A stretch of DNA of 64,000 nt from Angiostrongylus vasorum (Eukaryota > Nematoda > Chromadorea > Rhabditida > Metastrongylidae). The translations under genes and the position numbers were made by a program. The stretch spans positions 620,001 to 684,000 of the forward strand of contig JADANN010000149.1 in assembly GCA_018806985.1 (NCBI GenBank), written 5' to 3'. This document shows positions 25,101 through 36,384 of this stretch, in pieces. Every line of letters begins with the position of its first letter. Position 1 is the first letter of the stretch. A model generated the notes under the pieces. The model did not search any database. It worked only from the letters and a program-made list of their open reading frames with translations, and was not told where the DNA came from.

Positions 25101-25709
25101 TAGAAGCACGTTGATAGATCTGATCGTGAAGGTCTTTCGACGGTTTGTGGTGAAAACCTACATACTTACTAGAAAGAATGTGTAGGATTTGCAAAGAAAA
25201 CTTATCTAACCATACAAAAGCAGTCAATAGCAAATAGTTCTGGATCGACGTGATTCGTGGAGACGAGCCATCCAATTAGCCTAGAATTTATCACAGCAAT
25301 ACATTTGGCTTTTACCGATTAGACACCACGGTCGAGTTTGATGTGAATGGTTCACTCTCCAGCAAAAAGGATCCTTTCTTTTCTAATTTGTGCTATATCA
25401 CCTCTTCATTATTATCAAGCGATAGAGATATATTATACAACAGATGTAGTACCATAAACAGACTTCGTTAACAAATAGACAAATGGGGATTTTTGGCGGA
25501 GTATGTAGGAAAAAATATGAATTCCTGAAATGGAGGTGGCTCTTCAGGGTATAACGAGAGCACCGGGACAGTTAATTCTCTATTTGCATTGGCGTAATGC
25601 GTACTCATTGAAAGCAAACATTTACGCGGTGTTACTCACAGTGTTGACGGAACTTCTCTATGCTGTTCGGCGAAATGTTTAATGATGTCAAGATTCTTTT
25701 TTTGTCCAT
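22119..25709 (-). CDS. Complete five-exon gene, 239-residue protein of unknown function
   Basis: Exons in order are 25709-25640 (ATG at 25707-25709), 24332-24209, 23599-23448, 22621-22355 and 22225-22119. Every junction agrees in phase, and donors are GTGAGT twice and GTTCGT twice. The protein starts MDKKRILTSLNISPNSIEKF, then has a Ser/Asn-rich stretch (SDSSLGSLASNSSLTSQYDF), a helical region (DDVYQLRRELQFDYFSQRST then RKRCLREACAALHELRTELL), a hydrophobic/helical block (FAFEYQAFLCWIYTTIRFAD; MKEHHRLLLSVLPPR; LAMLRFSQMCLEYAAF), and a Ser-rich tail ending SSSSSSEIDEILSRS. I do not recognise the family. The middle could be an all-helical domain; the hydrophobic stretch at about residues 125-140 is short for a membrane segment and broken by charges. 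The three long introns contain SINE-A, repeat B and SINE-C copies; the last intron is 129 bases. It converges with RSRC2. Confidence 0.75.
22948..23240 (+). repeat. SINE-A copy, well preserved
   Basis: GGTGCATGTAGCGCAGTGG (intact A box) with GGAATCGATCCCC as B box, running to CTTTATCCCTTTTTTTATCC. It lies in an intron of the unknown minus-strand gene, in opposite orientation. Confidence 0.9.
23694..24025 (-). repeat. SINE-C copy with an inverted 3' fragment
   Basis: The antisense copy runs to about 23935. It is followed directly by a sense fragment (23936-24010: CCGCAGACACCTGCGCTCCG then TTTTGCAAATATCTCAGG), which can pair with 23700-23755. Confidence 0.75.
24605..24850 (+). repeat. SINE-A copy, old and diverged
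   Basis: GGACGTAGAACGGTAGTTAG (A-box region), GGTTCGATCCTACC (good B box) and ATCAACGCCAAACGTTTCAT near the end. Confidence 0.6.
24955..25275 (+). repeat. Repeat B copy, diverged
   Basis: GACTGCAATGTACAGTGGGG and CTTCTGGAAACCCAGCTAAAAGCAA blocks remain. The minus ORF here is repeat-derived. Confidence 0.5.
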
Positions 25710-25884
25710 CAATGGAAGGCAACTAGTCGGTGACCAAATGTCAGCACGATACACGAAACTATTTCAGTGTTCCATAAATTCTGTGCCGATCAATGGTGTG
25801 AGAGGTCAAAGTGCAAAATTTTGAAAACTCTTCATAAGGTTAATCAAGACCATACAATTTTAGTGTTTAAAAAATCGCGCATCA

Positions 25885-26245
25885 CTCCCAACGGCTTTCC
25901 GCCTCATCATGGATAGGAGGTGTTCATGGGTGGCGGGCTGCGATGCACAGCGGAGGGATTCATCCCCCGGCAAGGTCTCCCAAGTTGAGAACGAGCCCAG
26001 CATTTCCATCAGCAAACCCAGCTAAAAGTAAACCAGTACCCTAATCCACTACACTACTCGCATGGTGGCAAATCTCCATCTGATGCACAAAGGCGTGGTG
26101 GTAACGACTGGAGCGAGGCTTTGGCAAGGCTGTAGGAACTCCAAGGAGCCACAAGGGCTAAACCAGCAAATCTCCAGAGAGTGGAAATTATTCTGGGACC
26201 TGCACAACCAGCGAAGACGAGCCACCCAAGTATCCAAGTAGGTAA
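25885..26245 (+). repeat. Repeat B copy
   Basis: TCCCAACGGCTTTCCGCCTC to GAGCCACCCAAGTATCCAAG with two internal deletions. It lies upstream of the minus-strand gene start at 25709. Confidence 0.8.
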
Positions 26246-26920
26246 ATCGCGCACCAATTTACAAACGATAAAATCGTCGTTGAAACAGACCTTTGTGAAG
26301 TGATGTGTTAGAGCCGAATGTACTTTTTTCCGCACACAAATCGAGAACACTCTGACGATGTGACTGCCGATGACGGCCGTTCGAAAAGTGCAACATTTTT
26401 AGTGTGACGTCACAAATTATCTAAAACGTTGATCAAAAATTTACAAGTAATTTCATTTGGAGAAGCAAATGCAACTGGTTAAAACGCTTGTGAAGGTTAT
26501 GCGATCTAAAATTAGGGAAAATCCAATCCAGCCAAAAAAAAGAAAGGAAAAATGAAATCAGAGCAACAGCTGGTGGGACTACAAGAAAGTAGCACCAAGG
26601 AACATGAAAGTTCTGTTTTGTTGAAGATGGCTCAATGAGACGACAAATATAAAAGGATCGCCTGAAACCTCAGGTAATTCGAATTATTTAAAACCTTCGA
26701 ATTCAGATGTTAACCAATAACTGTGTTATTCAATGTTTTTACACCAAAGGAAGGTTTGAAAACCCTTCAAATAAAAGTGAAAGAGCAGATTTACAAATTT
26801 CTAGTAAACTAACAAATGGTATAAGATGGGGATCATTTTATTACCATGTGCACGGAAAGCCGATTTAGTAAACGATGCTATTCTGGAAAACTCTTAGTTA
26901 TAAGGTAGCATAAGTTCAAT
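26246..26920. other. No gene recognised
   Basis: AT-rich sequence without coding-like frames supported by splice sites. Confidence 0.4.
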
Positions 26921-26924
26921 ACAC

Positions 26925-27060
26925 TTGGGTCAGTGTGATTGCCTATCATGGTGACCAGGAACTCCTTAGTACAGCTGCCTCGGGATCCCAGGATTAACCA
27001 CGATGGGCCATCACTTAACATTGCACTGAGAAGAGAAGAGTACTGACCCTCAAGTAGCAG
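26925..27060 (+). repeat. Repeat B fragment
   Basis: GATTGCCTATCATGGTGACC and CCTCGGGATCCCAGGATTAACC match the family B 3' half. Confidence 0.45.
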
Positions 27061-27194
27061 AGGAGCTCAAACACTAATGAGACCAGCTACATGGATGACA
27101 ACTGCAGGTCAACCAAAGGAACAGAGGAATTGCTGAGATCCATACGATATGTGATGATGAGATGCTTAAGTCATTATGATGCTGAGAGACGTGG

Positions 27195-27370
27195 CTGAGA
27201 AAAGGCAAAGCGAGGACCTCAATAGTGAAGTGGCTAGCACATGAACCTATGTAGAGGGTAATCAACAGTTCGAATCTGGCCTGAGGTGCAAGTTTTGCAA
27301 ATATCTCAGCGCCACAATGGTTATATCTCGCACCATATCCTGCCGTGAAAAACTAATAATAGGCAGTAAA
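27195..27370 (+). repeat. SINE-C copy
   Basis: Contains ACAGTTCGAATCTGGCCTGA (B box), TTTTGCAAATATCTCAGC and CATATCCTGCCGTGAAAAAC. Confidence 0.75.
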
Positions 27371-27529
27371 TTGAAACTAAGCATCTGTGTCAGCTGTGAA
27401 CAGGTAAAGCACAACAAGCTCAAACTTTAAAGAAAATATGATATTATATATGGAATATTCACAAAAGATGTCATACAGATTATACGAATACAGGATATTC
27501 TTATCGGCACGAAGAAACCCTCAACTAGT

Positions 27530-28074
27530 GAGCATTCGCTCTTATATGAGTGTAAACTTTGACATCGGTGTCAGGAAAATGGCCGGCTTTTTGCATGATT
27601 ACAGTGAAGTTTCTGCCGTTCCTAATAGTCTCCACCTAGAGTCATATTTGATCAGTAGAACTGCTGTATTGTCGCATTGTAGTTGCGGAAGTAGTCGCAT
27701 AGATTTCTTCTAGAAGACGGTTCCACTTCTTTTTCGACTAGAAATGAAGGGATGGCGTGCAACGGAATCAGGGAGAACATTCGATAGGTGGTACTCCTGA
27801 CAGACTTCTCTCACTGCAGTTATCTTTCAGCATCAGTTATCTACATCCAAAATCTAAATGAAAATCTTAAACTGTTACGCGATTTGACAGTATTGGTGAT
27901 GAAACTGTAGAGCAGCATCAAGCAAAGTCGGTTGTTTCAGAAGAGATCCGCACCTCTCAGTCTAGGATCTCATCAGTTTATCAGAGAATGAGGAATTGCA
28001 AGCAATCCGTTCAATCGACGAATTCTAGCTCTAAGAACATTAACCATTGTGATGTCTGGTTTTAATCTTGCTAT
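27530..28074. other. Coding-like region of unresolved strand and frame
   Basis: Plus strand: an open frame to a stop near 27711 (VNFDIGVRKMAGFLHDYSEV), and 65 open codons from 27871 to 28065 (SEEIRTSQSRISSVYQRMRN). Minus strand: an alternative after TTTCATTTCTAG near 27740 (WNRLLEEIYATTSATTMRQY) and one near 27880-27960 (CGSLLKQPTLLDAALQFHHQ). Base composition is gene-like, but no joined model works on either strand. It could be exons of an unrecognised gene or transposon coding debris. Confidence 0.25.
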
Positions 28075-28421
28075 TTTTTCCCGCCTTTTCCCATTACTAG
28101 TATAGTTGAGGAATGAATTCAAGGCTATTTTTTCCCCAAGGAAAATGACGGAGTTTGGCGCGGGGCATGTCATGCGAAAACAGTTACAGTTGGGTTTCCC
28201 CGCGTCAATTCCACATCGTTGGGAGACGCGATGGTAATCCTGTTATCATTCGGAATGGGTGATAACAGGGCATTATATTTCCAGAATACCAAAAGCAGAC
28301 CTTGAGAAGGCTTTCTTTTCCTTGCAATCAAATTCCTCCTAAGATATCTTTTTCCAGTATTGTTTTAGGTCTTCGTGTATTGATCCTTTATAGCTGGAAT
28401 GTATGAGGAAAAGCGTGGGTT

Positions 28422-28640
28422 GTGTTGAAGTTGGAACCAGGCCACAAGTTTCCCTTAGCCCTAGGGAGACCTACTAAAGACGTGAGAACTCTATATCCAC
28501 GGACAAAAAAGGTTCAATTACTAAAGAAATTATTTCATGGGATCACAATGGAAAAACAATCAAACCGTTTCATGGAACTGTTCTTAACGCCACTGAAACT
28601 TAGGTGTCGTGGTTTCTAGCTGAGGTGGAAGTATTTGGCC
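28422..28640 (+). mobile_element. Probable Penelope-like element 3' remnant
   Basis: The end of this ORF (LTPLKLRCRGF) and the 60-70 bases after it line up with 61570-61670, downstream of a GIY-YIG fragment, and both are followed by a hammerhead-like motif. The assignment rests on that shared 3' layout. Confidence 0.4.
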
Positions 28641-28670
28641 CCCTATATCACAAGCAACTTAATCTTTTCA

Positions 28671-28709
28671 GGCTCTGAAAAAGGTGGAAGTCTTCTGAAA
28701 TGTCGGCTA
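28671..28709 (+). ncRNA. Degenerate hammerhead-like motif
   Basis: GGCT arm, CTGAAAA core and an extra A, then a decayed stem II, TGAAA and TGTCGGCT. The position after a PLE remnant matches the other copies. Confidence 0.35.
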
Positions 28710-29189
28710 GCAGCTCGATCAGGTGGATTTAAATATCATCTATGACCTATGAAAGTCGGTGCCTAAGAAGAATAGTCGAAATAAGGTGAGTCGCAGACGT
28801 GATGCTCTGGCCCAATGCCATTGACGCCCATCGCAACCGGACATTTGGTTGTTTTTCATTGCTTGCCTCACCGCCACACACGTCGTAGACGGGAGTGCCC
28901 AATATGCCTGTGGTAGTGAGGCTGGTTTTTTGTTAGTTGAGCAGGTTTTTCTACCGTGTATCGAGACAGTCATGCTTGAGCGGCCTTGGTCATTATCACA
29001 GACAGTTGCCAGTCCTAGTGGATCAGAGAAGGGTTTGACAATTCTATAGGGTATTGATGATCTTCGACTAGTAGTGCAACTACGACTAAATATTCGAAAA
29101 AAAACCATTCTACTCAGCTCATTTCTTCAATATTAGATACTCTGTGTATTTTGTCTAGGTAATTGCGCCTTTTATCGCTCTCCCATGCA

Positions 29190-29345
29190 TGAGAAGTGTC
29201 GATGTGCGAATGGCAGCATGGGATACACACCATGGTCGGGGGAGGGGTATCTAAGCTCGAAGAAACTTGACATCTCCATTCCGAAGGCCAGCTAAGAGTA
29301 AACGTAATCCATAGCAGAGGACAACGAGTTACTAGGTAATAAAAT
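29190..29345 (+). repeat. Repeat B fragment (5' half)
   Basis: GGGGAGGGGTATCTAAGCTC and GGCCAGCTAAGAGTAAACG blocks. Confidence 0.45.
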
Positions 29346-29659
29346 TTCACCAAAAAGAGAAGAAAGAGTATCTCACTACAAGTTTAATGACTTACTTGAT
29401 CGAACAGGCTTAGAACACAAGGGAGGGTCTCTAGTGTACGAAATGGAGGAATGAAGTTTATGAGTCCCTAGTCGAGTTATTTCACAATTAACGAGACTAC
29501 AGGTGATAAAGCTGAAGGAAGTGACCAGGAAACCAGAATAGAAAATCACCTTTGATAATGCTTATATTCGATCCTGATAAGAGCTCTCAGATGGATTTTG
29601 GAAAGCATCCTTAATTTTACAACTATTATACTGAATAATGTACGAATTTAAAACAATAA

Positions 29660-29935
29660 ATAAAGGATAAAGCTTTCGGTGTTGATCAATCGCTGAGAGA
29701 TGCGCCATGCATTCCACTTCATTAAACATCGTTGGAGGTGATTGAATGCATATCTGGCCTTTACAATGACTCGCTGTGGCCTACCGATGTATCGAGCCAG
29801 TGCTGCTATCCTCCCAGACAAGTCTGGTACGAATTCCCCGACCCCGGAGGGATGCAAGGTTGGTGAGCCACCGGCGTAGGGGATCCACGTGTGTGCTGCA
29901 GGGCACCTCCGACCACTGCGCCACACGCGCCCTTA
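29660..29935 (-). repeat. SINE-A copy, well preserved
   Basis: Antisense full-length copy from AAAGGATAAAGCTTTCGGTG to CACTGCGCCACACGCGCCC. Confidence 0.85.
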
Positions 29936-30164
29936 CGAAGTTAAAATAGAACGAAAAAAACAAACAGAAACAGCAAAACCTCTGAAGAGAAAAGAAAGGT
30001 AGATGACGAAATTCTATAATGTGGTAATTAACAGGAAATTAAATTCTCTAGTAGCCAAAGAGTGAATGATTAGCATAGAAAGTCGGAGTCGAAAGTTCTT
30101 TACACGTTGTGTAAGTAGCCATTCTATTATTTTCTTTACACGACCTGACATTAACTATTGTGCA

Positions 30165-30335
30165 GAGCCCTAGCATTTCTTTCAAGAGACTGCTTCCTCC
30201 GCATCTGCAATCTACGAACATCTTCGTATTTGCGTATTAATTTGACTGCTACTTGAAAATTTTGTCTTCTTCACGAATGTCGTTGAATTTTCGTTCAGTC
30301 GATTCTTTAAGAATCCTCGGTCGTGCTAGGATATT
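30165..30335 (-). repeat. SINE-D fragment
   Basis: Antisense 3' half: AGCCCTAGCATTTCTTTCAA to TTCAGTCGATTCTTTAAGAA. Confidence 0.45.
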
Positions 30336-32550
30336 CTAGGATATTCCCAGACCTTTACTACGGACAACTTTTATAACCAGCTTTTACGGGTCCGGGGGAA
30401 CTTTTTGCTAGACCCTTATTACTTGACAAAATGGCAAGGCAAAATATTTGACCCATTTGTGGTTCATATGCGAGTCACTGCGATTTTTTACTGTTTTAGA
30501 ACTTTAGCAGACAGATATGAAAAAATTGTGTTCTTGGAGATGTATTAATGGTTGCCGGTGGTCTTTCCTTGGAAGGAAAAAACAGCTCACCTTCCTTAAT
30601 GTTACGTCATTAAAAAACTGTTCGCAATAGAGCATATCCTCTTTCTACTTCGTTTCCTAGTGACTGCCCCAGATTTACAGCGCTTTTGACGCTTATGTTT
30701 CATGTCTGAGGCATTGTCATCTAATTAAGAATTCCAATCCAGTTCTAAGCAAAGTTGAACTTCTGGACAACTAGTGCGTTTATATACGTTGTAGGTGAGT
30801 TTCGTAGCCGAAATTTTTGTCATCTTGGAGTCCATCCTGCTTATTCCATTAGCCTGCATGTCGTTGATTTCTTTTACCATATCACCGACCTGTTAGTTCC
30901 TCGCTCTAAGTGTAGTGCATCACATTCCGAACGTGGAAATATTTAGACCAGGTTTGAACGGCAAAGTTCGGATTGGGCTATATGTTAGCAATGAGTGTAG
31001 AGGTCGTAAGTAGCTTTCACGAGAGAGCTCGGTCAGCTATTGGTAGCTATTTCCCACAAAAACGAAATAAACAAAGTCTCGTACGATAAAGTGTAATACT
31101 CTTCCTGCACCTCAAGTGACTGATGTCGAGCTGGGAGCTCTACTGCGCAACGGGGAAGGTTAGACACATGATTGATCACTCTTACTCGATGACTTATGAA
31201 ATCACTGGTGACACAAGAGAACAGAGTGGGATCTTATCTTTTTGTTCTGCAGTTTTCGCATAGATAATCCATCCTGACTTGCTTCTCACAGACAGTTCGC
31301 CTTTCATATCCGTTGTTCGTCTAAAAAACATTATTCAACGGATCCATGGATGATTTATTTGTTTTATTATGTGATTAAGGCATCTGGTTACAACTTCTGT
31401 TTGTAAAAACACTGGCAGAACTCCTGAGGCAGAAGCATGAGCGTGCACATCTAAATCCGCAAGTTGGTCAAAAACCTTGTTTATATATTCGAAAACGGCA
31501 CACACCGCCTTCTCTTCTCTGTTCGTTTCGCTGTTGTTTTTTCGTGTTCAAAGCTCCCATGTTACACACCGGGCGTGGTTTCGGACATAGAACATATCCC
31601 CTCTTTACTCATTTCATCTTGAATGATGTCGTCAGCAAAACACTGACTTTATAAGCCTTAACTTATCAATCGACTCGTGTTTCGACTTCTTCCACAATCA
31701 ATCCACTTCACTATCACGTAATGTGATGACAAGGATCTATTCTTTGGTCAACAGACAATGAAAGGGCATCCTCTGCATGGGCGCTTCCAAATCTTTTTTA
31801 CAGTAACAGGACACAAATTCGGTGTCTTGTTGAGGTGTTGGACTTGACCTAAAGCGCTTGATGTCTACATGAGTTACCGTTGTGGTCACTTTCCTGAAAC
31901 CATTCCACACCAATTATCTAAGGTGACGACCATGGAAGTATGTTAAGCAACTCCTACTTGGAAAAGCGGTCGTTCCCTCGTTCATCGAATAAACATCTGG
32001 AAACCGACGATAGTCATCTGAATTGGGAGAAACGTGTGCAGTTAATTGCCTTCCATTTCACTGAAAATCACCCAGTTCAAAATCCATGTTTTCTCTCTTC
32101 TTTTGGCGCCTATTCAGGGTTTAGATGGACGAGTCCTGAATGGTTTTTCCTCAAATAATCCTACTCTATAGCCATCTCCATTTGGTCGCGGTAGACTATG
32201 CTCTTGGGGCTTCTCATCCGTGACAAACACATCTATGCCTCATCGGTAGTCAATCAGACGGCAAGTTCAACATTTCTATCTGGAAACGAATTGTAGTAGT
32301 CAAGAATTGCCGAAGATATTGCAGAAAATTTGCAAGATAGTAGAAAACTGCTATCTAATCAACAACTGCCAATAATTGATGATAAATTGAGAGGTGGTAC
32401 AATCGTCTCAGAATTTCATAGAGAAAAACTTAGTCTATCAAGAAAGAAATTTATGGAAGGCATGACGAAAAACGACGACTACTGTACAACAGTGAAGATT
32501 TCACAATTCTTATATTTTTGTTGAGCAAATACGAGGTTTTACTCATTCTT
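30336..32550. other. Long stretch without a recognised gene
   Basis: AT-rich. The ORF 31940-32158 (EKRSFPRSSNKHLETDDSHL) has somewhat gene-like composition but no motif, no donor/acceptor pair and no partner exon. The ORF at 32330-32524 ends just before a PLE ribozyme-like motif and may be element debris. Confidence 0.35.
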
Positions 32551-32562
32551 TATTAACCAGCG

Positions 32563-32600
32563 AGCTGAGGTTTCAGCGGATTTCGCCTTCCTCAGAGCCT
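32563..32600 (-). ncRNA. Hammerhead-like motif with near-intact core
   Basis: Minus strand: AGGCT, CTGAGGA, an extra A, GGCG and AAAT as in the best copy. The 3' side of stem II is shifted (CCGCT), then GAAACCTCAGC. The first core box is intact, while stem II and the cleavage-site triplet have changed. Confidence 0.5.
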
Positions 32601-33203
32601 AGGAAGGTCACAAGTTGACAGCAATCTGCCTGCATAACCAAACTCAGAGGAATGAAGATTCACTCCATTAATTATTAGTGATCTTGTAAAAAATGCCAAC
32701 AAACACCTCATTGCTGTAAAATTCATGGATAAGATATCTAAGCGGACCGAAATGAAGATTTTCTATAGTAGAGTCAAAGCTAAGGTAAACTTCCGGAAGC
32801 GTATCTTAAAAGCCTAGTTACTTTACCTGAACCTACGGTTATTGACTTTGCAAGCGACGACGACGTTGTGGCCTTATCAGTCACATTGTGAAAACATAGA
32901 CGAATATCGGAAAATGAAAGAAAATTCCATTAAAAGAGAAATTCATATAGTGCTGAACAAAAGATTCCATTTAAAAAAACGAAATCAATTGGACTGATTT
33001 CCAATTCGTTGTCGTGAATCATACGAAAAACAGACCTTCTCTGTGGTGAAGATATTACGGCCTATGAGTTGCTGTTATCAGTGACTCATCAATGAGTGTG
33101 CTAACATGGAATAGCGGCAAATCGGACATGTAGCACTTCAGTCAGACAGATTAGATAGACAAACGTAAGTTCAAAGAAGATTGGCAGATATGCAGGATAT
33201 AAC

Positions 33204-33420
33204 GGCGCGTGTAGCGCAGTGGTTAGAGACACCCTGCAATATACATGGGTTCGATCAACGCGCCCCAGTCTCACCAAGCCTTCCATCCTTCCGGGCTTAG
33301 CAAATTGGTGCCAGACTTGTCTGGAAGGATAGCAGCACTGACTTGATACATCGGTAGAATTTGTATGCATAGCGCTTCATTTACGGATTGGTCAACGTCG
33401 AGAGCTTAATCCTTTATTTT
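33204..33420 (+). repeat. SINE-A copy with perfect promoter boxes
   Basis: GGCGCGTGTAGCGCAGTGG followed by GGGTTCGATCAACGCGCCCC. The body has a deletion after the GATACATCGGTAGAATTTG block. Confidence 0.9.
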
Positions 33421-33569
33421 ATCCAAAATACGACTTTCGCAAAGGTGGTGACGGTGAACCCATTTTTTGAAAAAATTAGCCACCAAAGTGTAAATAAATT
33501 TTTCGAGCCATTAAAATGTTTAAACGAGTATAAAGTTCAAACTTCACAGCTTATTTAAAACTAAGATTT

Positions 33570-33835
33570 ATAACTCCTATAATGCTGAGATATTTGCAAA
33601 ACTCCGGATCGCAGGTGTCTCCGGTGAGGAACGAACGCGCTATTACCCTTTCTGAGGAGTAACGCGCTCACCACCACACCATGCGAGTCCCTTCGTTTCG
33701 CCTGTCCCTTAGCTAGTTCTATCGATCACTGCCATCAGCAATCACCGGTCAACGGAGTTGATCTGGGGGAACCCAAATAGGCAACGAACCCAGTTAAGCT
33801 GAGGCTGTAGTTATAATCACAATCTTAATCTTTTT
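33570..33835 (-). repeat. SINE-C copy, first of a direct pair
   Basis: Starts TGCTGAGATATTTGCAAAAC and keeps GGAACGAACGCGCTATTACC and CCACCACACCATGCGAGTCC. Confidence 0.8.
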
Positions 33836-33839
33836 ATTC

Positions 33840-34080
33840 ACTGCCTACTCTTTTTTAATGGCAGGGATGTTGCGAAATATAACTTCTATAATGCTGAGAT
33901 ATTTGGAAAACTCCGGACCGCAGGTGTCTGCGGTGGGGAACGAACGCGCTATTATCCTTTCCGGGGAGTAACGCCTTCACCACCACACCATGCGGATCCT
34001 TCGTTTCGCCTGTCTCTCAGCAATGTCATATTTCGCAACACACCCTGCCAAGAAAAAAGAATAGACAGTCGATAAAAAAG
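33840..34080 (-). repeat. SINE-C copy, second of a direct pair
   Basis: Same family and orientation as the preceding copy with a 5' junction TGCGAAATATAACTTCTATA; truncated after CGCCTGTCTCTCAGC. Confidence 0.75.
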
Positions 34081-34094
34081 GTTAAGGCTGAGAT

Positions 34095-34387
34095 TTATGC
34101 TAAAAGAAACGCAAATTGTCGAAAGTAAAGGCAGAGCTGAATGGCGGGAATAACAGCGGTCTCTGCGACACCATAGTTTCCATAGCGTTCGAGAAGAAAC
34201 GGCTGGAAATCGGATAAAAAATGTAACAGAAACCAGATAACATAGTAAACATAGAGCATGCCTTATATCGCATGTAATTAGGTACGAGAACGATTGCGCA
34301 GTTCGTTGCCATCAACTGTGCTCGAACTGGTTCAGCAAGTCCACATCGACGATCAAAATGGTTGATGAATCCATCAACGGGATCCAT
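34095..34387 (-). CDS. Small two-exon gene of unknown function
   Basis: Exon 1 is 34387-34286 (34 codons from ATG) and exon 2 is 34202-34095 (35 codons plus TAA). They are separated by an 83-base intron with donor GTACCT and a strong acceptor (ATCCGATTTCCAG); the join is phase 0. The 69-residue product reads DRRCGLAEPVRAQLMATNCA through the middle and PFLLERYGNYGVAETAVIPA after the junction, ending FRQFAFLLA. Reading through the intron instead gives a 95-codon ORF, which is what a plain ORF scan reports. There is no signal peptide or known motif. The ATG may be internal, since the frame stays open upstream for some codons. A SINE-C copy begins just past the stop. Confidence 0.5.
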
Positions 34388-34689
34388 GTTTGAGAAAAAA
34401 CCCCTCGTTCTTAACGGATACGGAACAGATGAGATGATATATAATCGTCAAATTGTGTTCTTCAATCGTTATAGCTTGCCATATAAGAAGACTGTTCCTT
34501 TTTTTCTTCTCTGTCACACAACAAATGCAGCATTGCAGAATAACCCTAGCAAGGATACCAGCAGACGACTATATGTGGTTTTAATACAGCTCCGGACTGC
34601 CGATTACTTTAGCAGCATAAAGGGTAAATTGTATGGTGTTGATTACTTTCTTAGAGACGCGGTTTGTATCCGACTCCACTACATATTGT

Positions 34690-34890
34690 TGGAGTGAAAG
34701 AATTCGTATTTTGACCTATACATTGACTTTCGAGTGTCCTTCGATATCAACCAGGTATCTTTACCCTCCCATACAAATTTGGTACCATTTTGCCGACCCC
34801 AGAGGGATGGGAGGCTTCGCTAGGCAGGACGCATACTCGAAACAACGAATACGTGTGTATTACCTGGCGTACTTCTTTCTGTTGCGTTAC
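34690..34890 (-). repeat. SINE-A copy, old and diverged
   Basis: Recognisable by ACCATTTTGCCGACCCCAGA and the GGGATGGGAGGCTTCGCTAG block. Confidence 0.5.
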
Positions 34891-35054
34891 GGGCCATTCC
34901 TTCATAAGTCCACCTACTTGGTAAGCTAAATAGAATTGGTTCCTGAAGAAATGAACCCAAAACTCGCCTGCCTACAAAAATGAATCGCTTAATTGAGGCT
35001 TGTGGTAATTCTCAGTCTCAAATGATAATTCGAAAATGTTTGCCAGTTCAACAT

Positions 35055-35400
35055 AAAATGAATTTACTGCCTACTCTTTTTTAATGGCAGAGAATATTGC
35101 GAAATATAACTTCAATGATGCTGAGATATTTGCAAAATTTCAGACCGCAAGCGTTTGCGGTGGGGAACGAACGCGCTATTACCCTTTTTGGTGCTACCAC
35201 GTTCACCACCACACCATGCGGGTCCCTTCGTTTCGCCTGTCTCTCAGCTAGTTTTCTATCGATCTTTGCCACCAGCAATCACCCATCAGCGGGATTAATC
35301 TGAGGAGCCCAAATCGGCAACGAACCCAGTTAAGCTGATTGATGCCTTGGTTATAATCACAATCTTAACCGTTTCTATTTAGTGCCTACTCTGTTTAGTG
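35055..35400 (-). repeat. SINE-C copy, left arm of an inverted pair
   Basis: Antisense copy from TACTGCCTACTCTTTTTTAA through ACCACACCATGCGGGTCCC to the ATCACAATCTTAACCG tail. Confidence 0.8.
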
Positions 35401-35429
35401 AGGGTATATTGCGAAATATAACTTCAGTG

Positions 35430-35580
35430 ATGCTGAGATGGCAGAGGTCGATTGAACTAGCTGAGAGACAGGCGAAACGAAGGACCCGCATGGTGTGGTG
35501 GTGAACGCGTTACTCCCCGGAAAGGACAATAGCGCGTTCGTTCCCTCCGCAGACACCTGAGATCCGGAGTTTTGCAAATC
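35430..35580 (+). repeat. SINE-C copy, right arm of an inverted pair
   Basis: Sense copy: GACCCGCATGGTGTGGTGG then GCGCGTTCGTTCCCTCCGC, ending TTTTGCAAATCTCTATC. Confidence 0.8.
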
Positions 35581-35784
35581 TCTATCACGATTGAAGGTAT
35601 AAAATGAGTTATCTTATGTATTTATTCTATATTTCCTTCAATGAAAGCCCTATTTGGAAGGAGCGCTGGAATCGCTTTGCGCGAACGAGATGTATACCAA
35701 CTTTGGGTGAACGGAAATGTGATCAAAATCTAGAAATCTAATCCTCACATCAGAGCACGACGACTTAATTATGAGCATATCACC

Positions 35785-35925
35785 ACTGTGATGCCGAGAT
35801 ATTTGCTAGAAACTTGGACCCCAGGTCAGATTCGAACCTGCGAAATGTCTGAGCGTCATAGTGGTTGCATTTCACATTATACCCTGCGTGAAAAATTAGT
35901 AATAGGAAGTAAATAAGAAGTAAGC
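35785..35925. repeat. SINE-C fragments joined head to tail in opposite orientation
   Basis: 35785-35850 is antisense (GAGATATTTGCTAGAAACTT, CAGATTCGAACCTGCG), and 35851-35925 is a sense tail (CATTATACCCTGCGTGAAAA). Confidence 0.55.
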
Positions 35926-36384
35926 ATCATGAGTATACAGTTGTAAAAAAACCACAAAATAAACAATCTAAGTAGAAAAGTGTTTGATTCTTCCTGTCCA
36001 TCAAACACGTATGGTCCCTCGGGAAACGACCGGATTGAAAAAGAAGCAAATGGAGATTTTATCGAGGCCTACTCGATTCCTTCAGTGATAAACAGCATTG
36101 TAGGAGTGGTAGACTGCAGAGCGCAGTGGTTGATTTCGCGATAGCTACTGAACTCGCACGCGTTAACAAATTTTCAGGTGTGACTGATTCGGTGTAATTC
36201 TTCATTCCAAACCACTTTGCTGTAAGTCATTTATGCGACATTCGCCAACTTTCTCTGTCTCTCTTTACCGTAACCAGTCACGTGTGAAGTTGATGACTGA
36301 TTACGAAGTTCGAGCCAAGTCCGTGAAAATTCATCCACTCTGCTCAATAAAAGAAGGGCTACGTTCTTGCTATTATTATTACAT

